A stretch of DNA of 64,000 bases from UBA961 sp014191195 (GTDB lineage: Bacteria; Bacteroidota; Ignavibacteria; Kapaibacteriales; UBA961), in NCBI GenBank assembly GCA_964204605.1, contig OZ123195.1, positions 992,001-1,056,000 of the forward strand, in the 5' to 3' direction. Position 1 is the stretch's first letter, and each line of letters starts with the position of its first letter. The position numbers and the translations under genes were made by a program. Shown in pieces: positions 1 to 8,297 of the stretch. The notes beneath the pieces were generated by a model. That model had not been told where the DNA came from and searched no databases. It saw only the letters and a list, made by a program, of their open reading frames with translations.

Positions 1-188
1 CTGTATCCAAAAAAAGTAAGAATAGTAAAGGAGTTTCTACATCAAAATCATCTCATACGATTCGCAAAGGTGAATCATTATCAAAAATTGCAGACAAATA
101 TGGAATAAGTTTACAGCAGTTAACAAAAATTAATAAAAAGATTAAGCCAAAGGATCTTAAAGCTGGTCAGACAATTAAACTAAAATAG
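1..188 (+). CDS. LysM-domain protein, C-terminal end (partial)
   Basis: The reading frame is open from base 3 to a TAG at 186-188 and has no start in the window, so only about 61 C-terminal residues are visible. They are a lysine/serine-rich linker followed by one LysM repeat beginning HTIRKGESLSKIADKYG and ending in AGQTIKLK at the stop. LysM repeats bind the glycan chains of peptidoglycan, so the protein probably acts in the cell envelope. The catalytic or other N-terminal part lies outside the window, so the full function cannot be named. A DUF3108 gene starts 22 bp downstream on the same strand and is probably cotranscribed. Confidence 0.85.
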   Translation, partial: VSKKSKNSKGVSTSKSSHTIRKGESLSKIADKYGISLQQLTKINKKIKPKDLKAGQTIKLK

Positions 189-210
189 AATTAACAATGA
201 AGAACTTATA

Positions 211-990
211 ATGTTTAGAATCCTTCTTCTTTTCGTATTTATTTGTCCATTGCTATATGGCCAGAATTCTTTACGGTATATTCAGAATGAAGCATTTGGA
301 TTTGGGGAAAAATTAGAATATAAGGTTGGCTATCAATTTGTAAAAGCTGGTACCGCTAGTTTTTATATATTACCCAAGCCTGCAATTATGAAAGGAAAAT
401 CCTGTTATGATATTCGTTTCGAGGTAAAATCTTTACAATCTTTAGATTGGTTGTATAGAGTAAAAGATATCTATAGAACTGTGGTTGATGTAGAAGGTAT
501 CTTTCCCCATTATTTTGAACAACATGTTAGAGAAGGAAATTATAAAAGAGATTTTACAGCACGTTTCGATCAACAAGCGCATAAAGCCTATACGCAAAAA
601 GGAGTATACCCAATTCCTCCTTTTGTACATGATATAGTTTCCGCATTTTATTTTATTCGTACCATAGATTTAGCATCAAAAAAGAAAAATGAGATTATTC
701 CATTAAAGAATTTTTTTGATGATACAACATATGCACTTGGAGTAAAAATAATTGGAAAACAAAAAATCACAGTTGAAGCCGGAACATTCAATTGCATAGT
801 TTTAGAACCATTAATTACCGAAGGTGGTTTATTTAAAAGTGAAGGTAAAATATTAATGTGGGTTACCGATGATGAAAGGAAATTACCAGTAAAAGTAAGC
901 ACTAAGATAATTATAGGATCTATTGATGCAGAGTTAACACAATACTCTGGTATCAGAGGTGAAATCAAAGCAAATGTTATCGAAGACTAA
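211..990 (+). CDS. DUF3108 domain-containing exported protein
   Basis: This 259-residue protein starts with a hydrophobic signal peptide (MFRILLLFVFICPLLYG). The body has the features of DUF3108: a FGEKLEYKVGY opening near residue 32, an AGTASF stretch, a central VEAGTFNCIVLEP segment near residue 188, and a late WVTDDERKLPVKV strand. DUF3108 proteins are predicted periplasmic or outer-membrane-associated beta-rich proteins with no settled role. They are common in Bacteroidota and Proteobacteria. It lies 22 bp after the LysM gene, which suggests an envelope operon. Family assignment is from remembered motif similarity; function is unknown. Confidence 0.75.
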   Translation: MFRILLLFVFICPLLYGQNSLRYIQNEAFGFGEKLEYKVGYQFVKAGTASFYILPKPAIMKGKSCYDIRFEVKSLQSLDWLYRVKDIYRTVVDVEGIFPHYFEQHVREGNYKRDFTARFDQQAHKAYTQKGVYPIPPFVHDIVSAFYFIRTIDLASKKKNEIIPLKNFFDDTTYALGVKIIGKQKITVEAGTFNCIVLEPLITEGGLFKSEGKILMWVTDDERKLPVKVSTKIIIGSIDAELTQYSGIRGEIKANVIED

Positions 991-1046
991 GATTTCAATT
1001 AAATCGAGAATAACTATTTCATGATTTTAAATACTCCTATTAGTAG

Positions 1047-1054
1047 TATGTTTG
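1047..1054 (+). promoter_or_regulatory. Bacteroidota-type -7 box for the mutase gene
   Basis: TATGTTTG matches TAnnTTTG and ends 26 bp before the ATG at 1081. No clear TTG -33 element is seen at the usual spacing, so this is a moderate candidate. Confidence 0.45.
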
Positions 1055-1080
1055 CATAAAATATTAAGATAAATGTTCAT

Positions 1081-3093
1081 ATGAATTCCATGCCTTTAGA
1101 TCAAAAACAAGAAATACATAATTCTACTACAGATTATTTACAAAGTATCTATGAACACCTTGTACAAAAGCTTCAGCCAGAATTAAGAACATTAATAGAT
1201 CAATGGGAATCTAAAAAAGACAATTATAAAGGTGATCATTTTACCTATTATGTAAGAAATAAAGAAATTAAAGTAGATAATTTTATTCAGTCATTAAGTA
1301 ATTCTCGTATACCAAAAATAGCAGTACCTGAATTTAAAGATTGGGGAGAAATTGTCAAATGGTCTATGAGAGAAAACTTCCCTGGTGAATTTCCCTATAC
1401 AGCCGGCGTATATCCATTTAAAAGAACAGGCGAAGATCCAACAAGGATGTTTGCTGGAGAAGGTGGCCCTGAGAGGACAAATAAACGATTCCATTATTTA
1501 AGTGTAGATATGCCTGCTGCCCGACTATCAACCGCTTTTGATAGTGTTACATTATATGGCGAAGATCCTGATATAAGGCCTGATATTTTTGGAAAAATCG
1601 GAAACAGTGGCGTTTCTATAGCTACATTAAATGATGCAAAAAAACTATATTCAGGATTTGATTTAAGTAATCCAAAAACATCTGTGTCTATGACGATTAA
1701 TGGTCCAGCACCAATGATCTTAGCGTTTTTTATGAATGCTGCCATAGACCAAGAATGTGAAAAATATATCAAAAAACATCATTTAACAGAATCGGTTCAC
1801 AATACGATTTCAGAGCTCTACAAAGCAAAAGGGCTAGATTCACCTACATATTGTTCAGATCCAATAACACAGAGCACTGATTTACCTATAGGAAATAATA
1901 GCCTTGGATTACATTTACTTGGAATATCTGGCGATAAAGTACTTCCATTAGACATCTATAATGAATGCAAAAAAAAGGCATTACAAAGTGTAAGAGGTAC
2001 CGTACAAGCAGATATTTTAAAAGAAGATCAAGCACAAAATACATGTATATTTTCAACTGAATTTGCCCTAAAAATGATGGGCGATATTCAAGAATATTTT
2101 ATAGAAAAGAATATCAGAAATTTTTATTCTGTATCTATTAGTGGTTATCATATAGCTGAAGCAGGAGCAAATCCAATAACACAATTAGCATTTACACTTG
2201 CTAATGGATTTACTTTTGTAGAGTATTATTTATCCAGAGGTATGAATATAGATGACTTCGCGCCTAATTTATCTTTCTTTTTCTCTAATGGTATCGATCC
2301 TGAATATGCGGTTATAGGCCGTGTTGCCAGAAGAATATGGGCAAAAGCAATCAAGAATATATATGCTGGAAATGAACGTTCACAAATGCTTAAATATCAT
2401 ATTCAAACATCTGGTAGATCATTACATGCACAAGAAATAGATTTTAATGATATAAGAACAACTTTGCAAGCATTATATGCTATTTATGATAATTGTAATT
2501 CATTACATACAAATGCATATGATGAAGCAATTACTACTCCTACAGAAGAATCCGTAAGACGTGCAGTTGCAATTCAACTTATCATTAATCGAGAATTAGG
2601 ATTAACAAAAAATGAGAATCCATTACAAGGTTCTTTCATTATCGAGGAATTAACAGATCTAGTAGAAGAAGCTGTATATGCAGAATTTAATAGATTATCA
2701 GAGCGTGGAGGCGTTTTAGGTTCCATGGAAACAATGTATCAAAGGAATAAAATTCAAGAAGAATCCTTACATTATGAAACATTGAAACATACAGGTGAAT
2801 ATCCCATTATTGGAGTAAACACCTATTTGTCAAAAAATGGATCCCCAACTATTATTCCTCAAGAAGTAATTAGATCGACGAATGAAGAAAAATTATTGCA
2901 AATCAAAAATGTAAAAACATATCAAGATTTTTTTTCAGATGAAGCTGAACAAGCTCTTTTTATGGTTAAATCAGCAGCAATTGATAATACTAATATCTTT
3001 GAAGCATTAATGGAAGCCGCAAAAGTATGCTCGCTTGGCCAGATGTCCAAGGCATTGTATCAAGTAGGCGGACAATACAGAAGAAATATGTGA
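1081..3093 (+). CDS. IcmF-type acyl-CoA mutase, substrate-binding (catalytic) half only
   Basis: The 670 residues match the C-terminal part of fused isobutyryl-CoA mutase (IcmF) from end to end. Visible landmarks are the linker (KEIKVDNFIQSLSNSRIPK, residues 61-79), FPYTAGVYPFKRTGEDPTRM (104-123), the STAFDSVTLYGEDPD TIM-barrel strand, SVSMTINGPAP, and RGTVQADILKEDQAQNTC. The family rearranges the carbon skeleton of acyl-CoA thioesters using adenosylcobalamin. Normal IcmF is about 1,100 residues, with a cobalamin-binding domain and a MeaI/MeaB-like GTPase before this region. Both are absent here, and there is no C-terminal B12 domain as in MutB. Only a DUF3108 gene lies upstream. The partner subunit must be elsewhere, or the protein works differently. 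The exact substrate (isobutyryl-, methylmalonyl- or another acyl-CoA) cannot be fixed from the sequence. Confidence 0.85.
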   Translation: MNSMPLDQKQEIHNSTTDYLQSIYEHLVQKLQPELRTLIDQWESKKDNYKGDHFTYYVRNKEIKVDNFIQSLSNSRIPKIAVPEFKDWGEIVKWSMRENFPGEFPYTAGVYPFKRTGEDPTRMFAGEGGPERTNKRFHYLSVDMPAARLSTAFDSVTLYGEDPDIRPDIFGKIGNSGVSIATLNDAKKLYSGFDLSNPKTSVSMTINGPAPMILAFFMNAAIDQECEKYIKKHHLTESVHNTISELYKAKGLDSPTYCSDPITQSTDLPIGNNSLGLHLLGISGDKVLPLDIYNECKKKALQSVRGTVQADILKEDQAQNTCIFSTEFALKMMGDIQEYFIEKNIRNFYSVSISGYHIAEAGANPITQLAFTLANGFTFVEYYLSRGMNIDDFAPNLSFFFSNGIDPEYAVIGRVARRIWAKAIKNIYAGNERSQMLKYHIQTSGRSLHAQEIDFNDIRTTLQALYAIYDNCNSLHTNAYDEAITTPTEESVRRAVAIQLIINRELGLTKNENPLQGSFIIEELTDLVEEAVYAEFNRLSERGGVLGSMETMYQRNKIQEESLHYETLKHTGEYPIIGVNTYLSKNGSPTIIPQEVIRSTNEEKLLQIKNVKTYQDFFSDEAEQALFMVKSAAIDNTNIFEALMEAAKVCSLGQMSKALYQVGGQYRRNM

Positions 3094-3118
3094 TTTTTTT
3101 CAATAAATAGGTAAGAAT

Positions 3119-3916
3119 ATGAAATCATTGTGTAAAAGTGCTACTCTATGTGCACTAATTGTTACTTTGTCTTTGATAGTTGGATGTAGTGATACTGCTA
3201 CCACTCCAGATACTTCAACAACAGACATTATGCCTTTAAAAGCTGGTAATTATTTTGTTTATAATAATTATCGTCTAGACTCTTTAACTGGAATTAAAGA
3301 TAATAGTTCATTAAGAGTTGATTCAATTGTTAATGGCATGTCAACTTCTCATGCAGGAAAATCTTGCTATTCTTTTGATACATATATTGCAGCAGTAAAA
3401 ACTGCTACTGATTATTTTTCAAAAGAATCAAAATCAATATGGAGTTTTTCCTCTCTTTTACCAGCAGGAATTTCAACTAGTGGTGTTCTTGAAACAATCT
3501 TACCACAAGGTAATAAATGGATGAAAATTGCCGATTATGCTTCTATCAAAGATTCTACATGGGCAATGTATGATACTACTTTAACGAATCTGATTATTCC
3601 AGGAATACCTATACCAGTAAATGCTGTAATTAGTATGAAAGGTAAAAGAACTGCTGATGAAACTATTACTATTGGAACTACTACGTATACCAATGCTCAT
3701 AAGTTTGAAGTAATTTTATCCCCAAATGCAACATTATCAGGCTTTACAATTCCTATCGGAACTGTTAAAAAATATATGTGGATAGCTGATAATATTGGTA
3801 TTATTAAAGAAGAATTTCCGCCAATAGACATTCAAGTGAATGTTCCTGGAGTGCCAGCAACAAGATTTAGAAGTGATGGTTTTGTAAAAGAATTAAAAAC
3901 ATATAAACTTCAATAG
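3119..3916 (+). CDS. Lipoprotein of unknown function
   Basis: The 265-residue product has a lipoprotein signal peptide with lipobox LIVGC (Cys23) followed by a Ser/Thr-rich spacer (SDTATTPDTSTTD), so it is expected to be lipidated and envelope-anchored. After that comes MPLKAGNYFVYNNYRLD, an opening seen in many FCB-group lipoproteins that contain a beta-rich domain. No catalytic motif is recognised. The gene starts 26 bp after the mutase stop and may be its second cistron. It is followed by a strong hairpin, which marks the end of the unit. The call as a secreted lipoprotein is firm; any role is unknown. Confidence 0.75.
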   Translation: MKSLCKSATLCALIVTLSLIVGCSDTATTPDTSTTDIMPLKAGNYFVYNNYRLDSLTGIKDNSSLRVDSIVNGMSTSHAGKSCYSFDTYIAAVKTATDYFSKESKSIWSFSSLLPAGISTSGVLETILPQGNKWMKIADYASIKDSTWAMYDTTLTNLIIPGIPIPVNAVISMKGKRTADETITIGTTTYTNAHKFEVILSPNATLSGFTIPIGTVKKYMWIADNIGIIKEEFPPIDIQVNVPGVPATRFRSDGFVKELKTYKLQ

Positions 3917-3930
3917 AACACAAATTAATA

Positions 3931-3960
3931 GGCTGCTCTACAAAGAGCAGCCATTCTTTT
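3931..3960 (+). terminator. Intrinsic terminator after the lipoprotein gene
   Basis: An 8-bp perfect GC-rich stem (GGCTGCTC at 3931-3938, GAGCAGCC at 3945-3952) with a 6-nt loop is followed by ATTCTTTT on the plus strand. It sits between convergent genes and could also slow transcription from rimO, but the T-tail favours the plus direction. Confidence 0.85.
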
Positions 3961-5263
3961 ATATGGTATGTCCAAATAAATCGAATTCTGCAGTATCATC
4001 AATCTCTACGGTTATAAAATCACCAATAGAAAGTTTTTGCTCAGTTCGAACATATAATTCATTATCTACTTCAGGCGCATCAGATTCAGTTCTGCATTGA
4101 TATTCCCCGTTAATTTCTTGCTCTACGATAGCTTTAACTTGTGTACCAATCAAAGATTGGTTTTTTTGTAAAGATAATCCCTTTTGAATATCCATCAATA
4201 TTGTTCTTCTTTCATCTTTTACTTCTTGGGCAATAGGATCACCTAAAATATATGCATATGTATCATCTTCTTGTGAATATGTAAATACCCCTACTCTATC
4301 AATAAATCCATTAGATACAAATTCACATAATTCAGCAAAATCTTGCTCGGTTTCACCTGGATATCCAACAATAAATGTAGTCCTTAATGTAATATCAGGC
4401 ACTGTGTCTTTTATAATATGAATCAATTCCTCGGTAGCCCTTCTTGTTATGCCTCTTCTCATAGATTTAAGAACATTTGTAGAAATATGTTGCAAAGGCA
4501 TATCAATATAAGAGCAAATATTGTCTCTTTCGGCTATAACCGGCAGAATCTCTTTAGGGAATTTGGTAGGATAAGCATACATCAAACGTATCCATTCTGC
4601 ACCAGAGACATCACTTAAAGCTCTTAATAATACATCTAGACTTCTTTTTCCATAGATATCTAGTCCATAAGCAGTTGAATCCTGTGCTACCAAAATTATT
4701 TCTTTTACTCCTTGTCTTGTTAAAGCTTGTGCTTCTCTAACGATATCCTCTACTTGTTTTGAACGATGTTTTCCCCGCATTAAAGGAATTGCACAAAATG
4801 AACAAGGATTATCACAACCTTCACTAATCTTTATATAAGCATAATGCTTGGGAGTAGAAAGAACTCTTTCTCCCATCAAAGCATATTTTAAATCTGGCGA
4901 TAGAACTTTTAAAATATTACCATATGCTTCGGTTCCAAAGAAATGATCAACTTCTGGGATTTCCTTCCTTAATTCCTCACCATAACGTTCTGACAAGCAA
5001 CCAGCAACGATTAATGTTTGAATTTTCCCTTTTCTTTTCAGAGCAGCTGCTTCTAAAATAGTATTAACGCTTTCTTCTTTCGCTAAATCTATAAAACCAC
5101 AAGTATTGATGATGATAGATGATGCCTTTTTAGGATCATCGGTTAACTCTAGATGTGCTGCTTTAAGATGTCCAGATAAGACTTCAGAGTCTACTGTATT
5201 TTTGCTACAACCTAAAGTAATCACCGATACTTTTTGGCTTATAGTTGTAAGAGATTGTGCCAT
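3959..5263 (-). CDS. rimO: Ribosomal protein S12 methylthiotransferase RimO
   Basis: This 434-residue radical-SAM enzyme adds a methylthio group to the conserved aspartate of ribosomal protein S12. The N-terminal MTTase domain carries its three cluster cysteines (Cys19 in TLGCSKNTVDSE, Cys55 in NTCGFID, Cys89 in AGCLSER). The radical-SAM motif CDNPCSFC follows at 150-157. The GKHRSK and DMPLQHIS segments are typical of the family, and a TRAM-like domain ends the protein. The SKNTVDSE sequence separates RimO from MiaB. Length is normal. A TAnnTTTG box lies 38 bp upstream, and suhB diverges from the same intergenic region. Confidence 0.95.
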   Translation of the reverse strand: MAQSLTTISQKVSVITLGCSKNTVDSEVLSGHLKAAHLELTDDPKKASSIIINTCGFIDLAKEESVNTILEAAALKRKGKIQTLIVAGCLSERYGEELRKEIPEVDHFFGTEAYGNILKVLSPDLKYALMGERVLSTPKHYAYIKISEGCDNPCSFCAIPLMRGKHRSKQVEDIVREAQALTRQGVKEIILVAQDSTAYGLDIYGKRSLDVLLRALSDVSGAEWIRLMYAYPTKFPKEILPVIAERDNICSYIDMPLQHISTNVLKSMRRGITRRATEELIHIIKDTVPDITLRTTFIVGYPGETEQDFAELCEFVSNGFIDRVGVFTYSQEDDTYAYILGDPIAQEVKDERRTILMDIQKGLSLQKNQSLIGTQVKAIVEQEINGEYQCRTESDAPEVDNELYVRTEQKLSIGDFITVEIDDTAEFDLFGHTI

Positions 5264-5300
5264 AACTAAAGATTTGTTTGTATGTTTTAATAAACCATTA

Positions 5301-5327
5301 CAAAAATAGCAAGTTTACATGCATCAA
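5301..5327 (-). promoter_or_regulatory. Promoter of rimO
   Basis: On the minus strand TATTTTTG (5301-5308) is preceded 16 bp upstream by TTG (5325-5327), resembling the Bacteroidota -33/-7 arrangement with a short spacer. Confidence 0.5.
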
Positions 5328-5394
5328 TTGTTTCAGTTCTTAAGTTAATTGCACATTATCAGATATTCAATCAATTATTTGATATGTACATTCG

Positions 5395-5402
5395 TATTTT
5401 TG
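5395..5402 (+). promoter_or_regulatory. -7 box of the suhB-dapF-ruvC operon
   Basis: TATTTTTG fits TAnnTTTG, 28 bp before the suhB ATG at 5430. No convincing -33 TTG at 19-21 bp. Confidence 0.45.
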
Positions 5403-5429
5403 CAGTATGTATCATCTTAGATAGTTCAT

Positions 5430-6236
5430 ATGTCACAATTATTAGAAATTGCCAAAACTGCAGCATTAACAGCAGGTTCTATCTTAAAGAATGGCTTTAG
5501 AACCTCATGTACTATGCATTCAAAACAAGGAATTCATAATCTTGTTACGGAATATGATATAGCTTCCGAAGAAGTCATAATTTCAATCATTAAACAAGCA
5601 TATCCAGAACACAGTATTCTCTCTGAAGAATGTGGTCATATTGATAATAATTCAGATATACAGTGGATAATAGATCCCTTAGATGGGACAGTAAACTTTG
5701 CACATGGAATTCCCATATTTAGTGTTAGCATAGCAGCAGTTCAAAATGGTGAGCCAATTTGTGGTGTTATATATGCGCCTATGACAGATGAGTTATTTTA
5801 TGCTGAAAAAGGACAAGGAGCTTTTCTTCATGACTTCCCCATTCACGTAACGGATACTAAGAATATAGAAGACTGTATTTTAGTTACTGGATTTCCTTAT
5901 GATGTAAAAGATAATCCTGAAAATTGTATCGGACATATTGCAGGGATTCTTAGTTTGGGGATTCCGATTAGACGCCTAGGAAGTGCTGCATTAGATATAG
6001 CATATGTTGCATCTGGACGATTCGATGGCTTCTGGGAGGTTTCTTTACAAAGTTGGGATTTTGCAGCAGGACTAATATTGTTAAAAGAAGCTGGCGGAAG
6101 TATCGTAAATTATGATGGATCTCCTTTTACAATTTCAAAAGGCGGTACTTTTTTGGCAACAAATGGCTATATAGAAAAAGCTATGATTGAAGCATTAAAA
6201 CATGCAGATATACTATATCCAAGAGTTACTCAATGA
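5430..6236 (+). CDS. suhB: Inositol monophosphatase family protein
   Basis: This is a 268-residue Mg2+-dependent phosphatase of the IMPase/SuhB/CysQ superfamily. Metal-binding motifs are all present: SEECG (65-69), WIIDPLDGTVNF (79-90), and a C-terminal WDFAAGLILLKEAGG segment. Likely activity is hydrolysis of myo-inositol-1-phosphate or a related sugar or nucleotide phosphate. The exact substrate cannot be read from sequence. The stop overlaps the start of dapF by 4 bp (ATGA), so the two are translationally coupled. The symbol is given for the family; a CysQ- or HisN-like role is possible. Confidence 0.88.
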   Translation: MSQLLEIAKTAALTAGSILKNGFRTSCTMHSKQGIHNLVTEYDIASEEVIISIIKQAYPEHSILSEECGHIDNNSDIQWIIDPLDGTVNFAHGIPIFSVSIAAVQNGEPICGVIYAPMTDELFYAEKGQGAFLHDFPIHVTDTKNIEDCILVTGFPYDVKDNPENCIGHIAGILSLGIPIRRLGSAALDIAYVASGRFDGFWEVSLQSWDFAAGLILLKEAGGSIVNYDGSPFTISKGGTFLATNGYIEKAMIEALKHADILYPRVTQ

Positions 6237-7108
6237 ACAATGAGCACATAGAAAGACATTTTATGAGTGGCGCTGGAAATCTTTTCACTGTCATTGATAA
6301 TAGAATCTATAATCTGCCTCTTCAAGAATTACAAAAGATGTCTAAGCAATTATGTTCTCTATCCAATGGAGAGACAGTAGATGGATTGATTGCTATGAAA
6401 AACCATCCTGATTTTGTATTTGAAGCTGAATATATCAATCCCGATGGATCTGCTGGATCTATGTGTGGAAATGGTTCTAGATGTGCGGTTCTATTTGCTG
6501 TTCAACATTTTTTACACATAGAAGAATCAATTCCACTCTATGGATCATTTGATTTTATGATGGCTAATAGAATGTATCATACTGAATTTTCTGAATCTGG
6601 AAAGCTCGTTAAAGTACATTTTCCTGTCATAACTGATATTAATACTCATCTTCAAATAGAAGTTGGACAATCTTCCTATCATTGTTCATATGTTTTTAAT
6701 GGCTCTGACCACTGCATTATAGATGCTTCACTGATAGGATTAGATAATACTTCATTTTTCTCTTTCGATTTAGCACAATTTGCCCCTGCTTTACGATATC
6801 ATAGTGCTTTTGGAGAAAGAGGGGCAAATATTACTATTGCTTTACAACAAGATTCAACAATTTATATTAGAACATATGAAAGAGGCGTTGAAGCTGAAAC
6901 TGGGGCATGTGGAACTGGGGCAATGGCTACTGCTATCAGTTTTCATACATTATATGATATGAAGTATCCAATCACGATAATCCCTACATCAAAAGAAATG
7001 CTTACTATTGGATCATATGAATCAGATCATGATTTATATTTAGAGGGACCAGCAATATTTCTAGATGAACAAGACATCATAACTAATATAAAGAGTATAA
7101 AAGCATGA
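6233..7108 (+). CDS. dapF: Diaminopimelate epimerase
   Basis: DapF interconverts LL- and meso-diaminopimelate for lysine and peptidoglycan synthesis. The two catalytic cysteines are visible: Cys78 in SMCGNGSRC and Cys226 in ETGACGTGA, each in its family context. The N-terminal MSGAGNLFTVIDNR corresponds to the usual MHGLGNDF segment, although the family GND is degenerate here (GNL). Length of 291 residues is typical. The gene overlaps suhB and ruvC by 4 bp each. Its product would feed MurE at 47.2 kb, whose DNPR motif is the meso-DAP-adding type. Confidence 0.93.
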   Translation: MNNEHIERHFMSGAGNLFTVIDNRIYNLPLQELQKMSKQLCSLSNGETVDGLIAMKNHPDFVFEAEYINPDGSAGSMCGNGSRCAVLFAVQHFLHIEESIPLYGSFDFMMANRMYHTEFSESGKLVKVHFPVITDINTHLQIEVGQSSYHCSYVFNGSDHCIIDASLIGLDNTSFFSFDLAQFAPALRYHSAFGERGANITIALQQDSTIYIRTYERGVEAETGACGTGAMATAISFHTLYDMKYPITIIPTSKEMLTIGSYESDHDLYLEGPAIFLDEQDIITNIKSIKA

Positions 7109-7644
7109 GATTTATAGGTATAGATCCTGGAAGTGTTATTTGTGGTTATGGAGTAATCGAAAAAACTGGAACATCTTCTTTTATTCTTATTGAATATGGC
7201 GTGATAGAAGCAAAGAAGGAATTTGAATCATTACCTTTACGATTAAGTATGATATATACCAAGATACAAGAAGTGATTGCAAGGACTTTACCTGATGAAT
7301 TATCATTAGAAGCAACATTTTATGCTAAGAATGCACAATCATTAATCAAGTTATCTCATGCCAGAGGGGTAGCAATGCTAGCAGGAACATTAAAAGGTTT
7401 GCCTATTATAGAATACTCAGCAAAGGAAGTTAAGAGGTCTGTTACCGGTAATGGTAATGCAAGCAAAGAACAAGTTCAGTATATGGTAAAATCTTTATTA
7501 CAGATAGATGAAACTCATAAGTTTTTTGATGCTACTGATGCACTTGCTGTTGCATTATGTCACGGTTTAAAAAGGTCTACACCTAAGCAATCTGCAAAGT
7601 CTTGGAAACAATTTGCGACAGAAAATCCTCATCGAATTAAATAA
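7105..7644 (+). CDS. ruvC: Holliday junction resolvase RuvC
   Basis: RuvC is the endonuclease that cuts Holliday junctions together with RuvAB. The four acidic catalytic residues are present: Asp7 (GIDPGS), Glu69 (SLEATFYAKN), and Asp142 and Asp145 (FDATDALAVA). The 179-residue length matches the family. It overlaps the dapF stop by 4 bp. A nudix gene follows after 2 bp, so it is part of the same tightly packed operon. Confidence 0.95.
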   Translation: MRFIGIDPGSVICGYGVIEKTGTSSFILIEYGVIEAKKEFESLPLRLSMIYTKIQEVIARTLPDELSLEATFYAKNAQSLIKLSHARGVAMLAGTLKGLPIIEYSAKEVKRSVTGNGNASKEQVQYMVKSLLQIDETHKFFDATDALAVALCHGLKRSTPKQSAKSWKQFATENPHRIK

Positions 7645-7646
7645 CA

Positions 7647-8297
7647 ATGAAACATTCACACTTTATTGAGTTTTTATCTTTAAGACTTCAACAGCCACTA
7701 CCCGGTTGGGATTCTCATAAAAAGATGAGTCCACTAATAAATGGGGCTATACCCACTGGCTATACAAAAATTCCACATGATGCTAAGAAATCTGCTGCTG
7801 CTATCTTATTATTTCCAAGATCAGATGAATCTGAATTACTTTTGACAGTAAGAAGTCAAAAAGTTTCCCATCATAAAGGACAAATTTCTTTGCCTGGAGG
7901 AAGGTCTGAAGAGAATGAACATAGTATCGATACTGCTCTTAGAGAAACCCATGAAGAAATTGGCATTGCCCCTTCTTATATCAAGATTATAGGCGCGCTC
8001 TCCCCTCTTTATGTTCCACCTTCACAATCACTCATGAATATTATTGTAGGTGAATTGCATGCTCACCATGAATTCTCTATCAATACAGATGAGGTTCAAG
8101 AAGTTTTTAGTATTTCTTTAGATACTCTTCTTCATACAGACATTACCTTTCATTCAAAACAGCGAAGTAATGGTATAGAAGTTATCGCACCTGTTTGGGA
8201 AATACATCCTACAATCCATTTATGGGGAGCTACTGCCATGATACTGAATGAATTATTGTGGCTTTATAAAGAATTCAAGGAACATATCTATGAATGA
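7647..8297 (+). CDS. NUDIX hydrolase, CoA-diphosphatase-like
   Basis: A perfect Nudix box spans residues 85-107 (G-x5-E-x7-RE-T-H-EE-I-G-I). Just before it is LLLTVRSQKVSHHKGQISL, which resembles the NuCoA motif LLTxRSxxxRxxxGxxxFPGG of CoA pyrophosphatases (NudL/NUDT7 group). The enzyme would hydrolyse CoA or acyl-CoA to phosphopantetheine and 3',5'-ADP. The basic residue usual in NuCoA is replaced by histidine here, so another nucleotide diphosphate substrate remains possible. The stop codon overlaps the start of the next gene. Confidence 0.85.
   Translation: MKHSHFIEFLSLRLQQPLPGWDSHKKMSPLINGAIPTGYTKIPHDAKKSAAAILLFPRSDESELLLTVRSQKVSHHKGQISLPGGRSEENEHSIDTALRETHEEIGIAPSYIKIIGALSPLYVPPSQSLMNIIVGELHAHHEFSINTDEVQEVFSISLDTLLHTDITFHSKQRSNGIEVIAPVWEIHPTIHLWGATAMILNELLWLYKEFKEHIYE

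Noticed and set aside
991..1080. A hidden B12-binding domain upstream of the mutase
   Set aside because: The 90-bp gap is non-coding in the mutase frame and too short; the preceding gene is a DUF3108 protein with its own stop.
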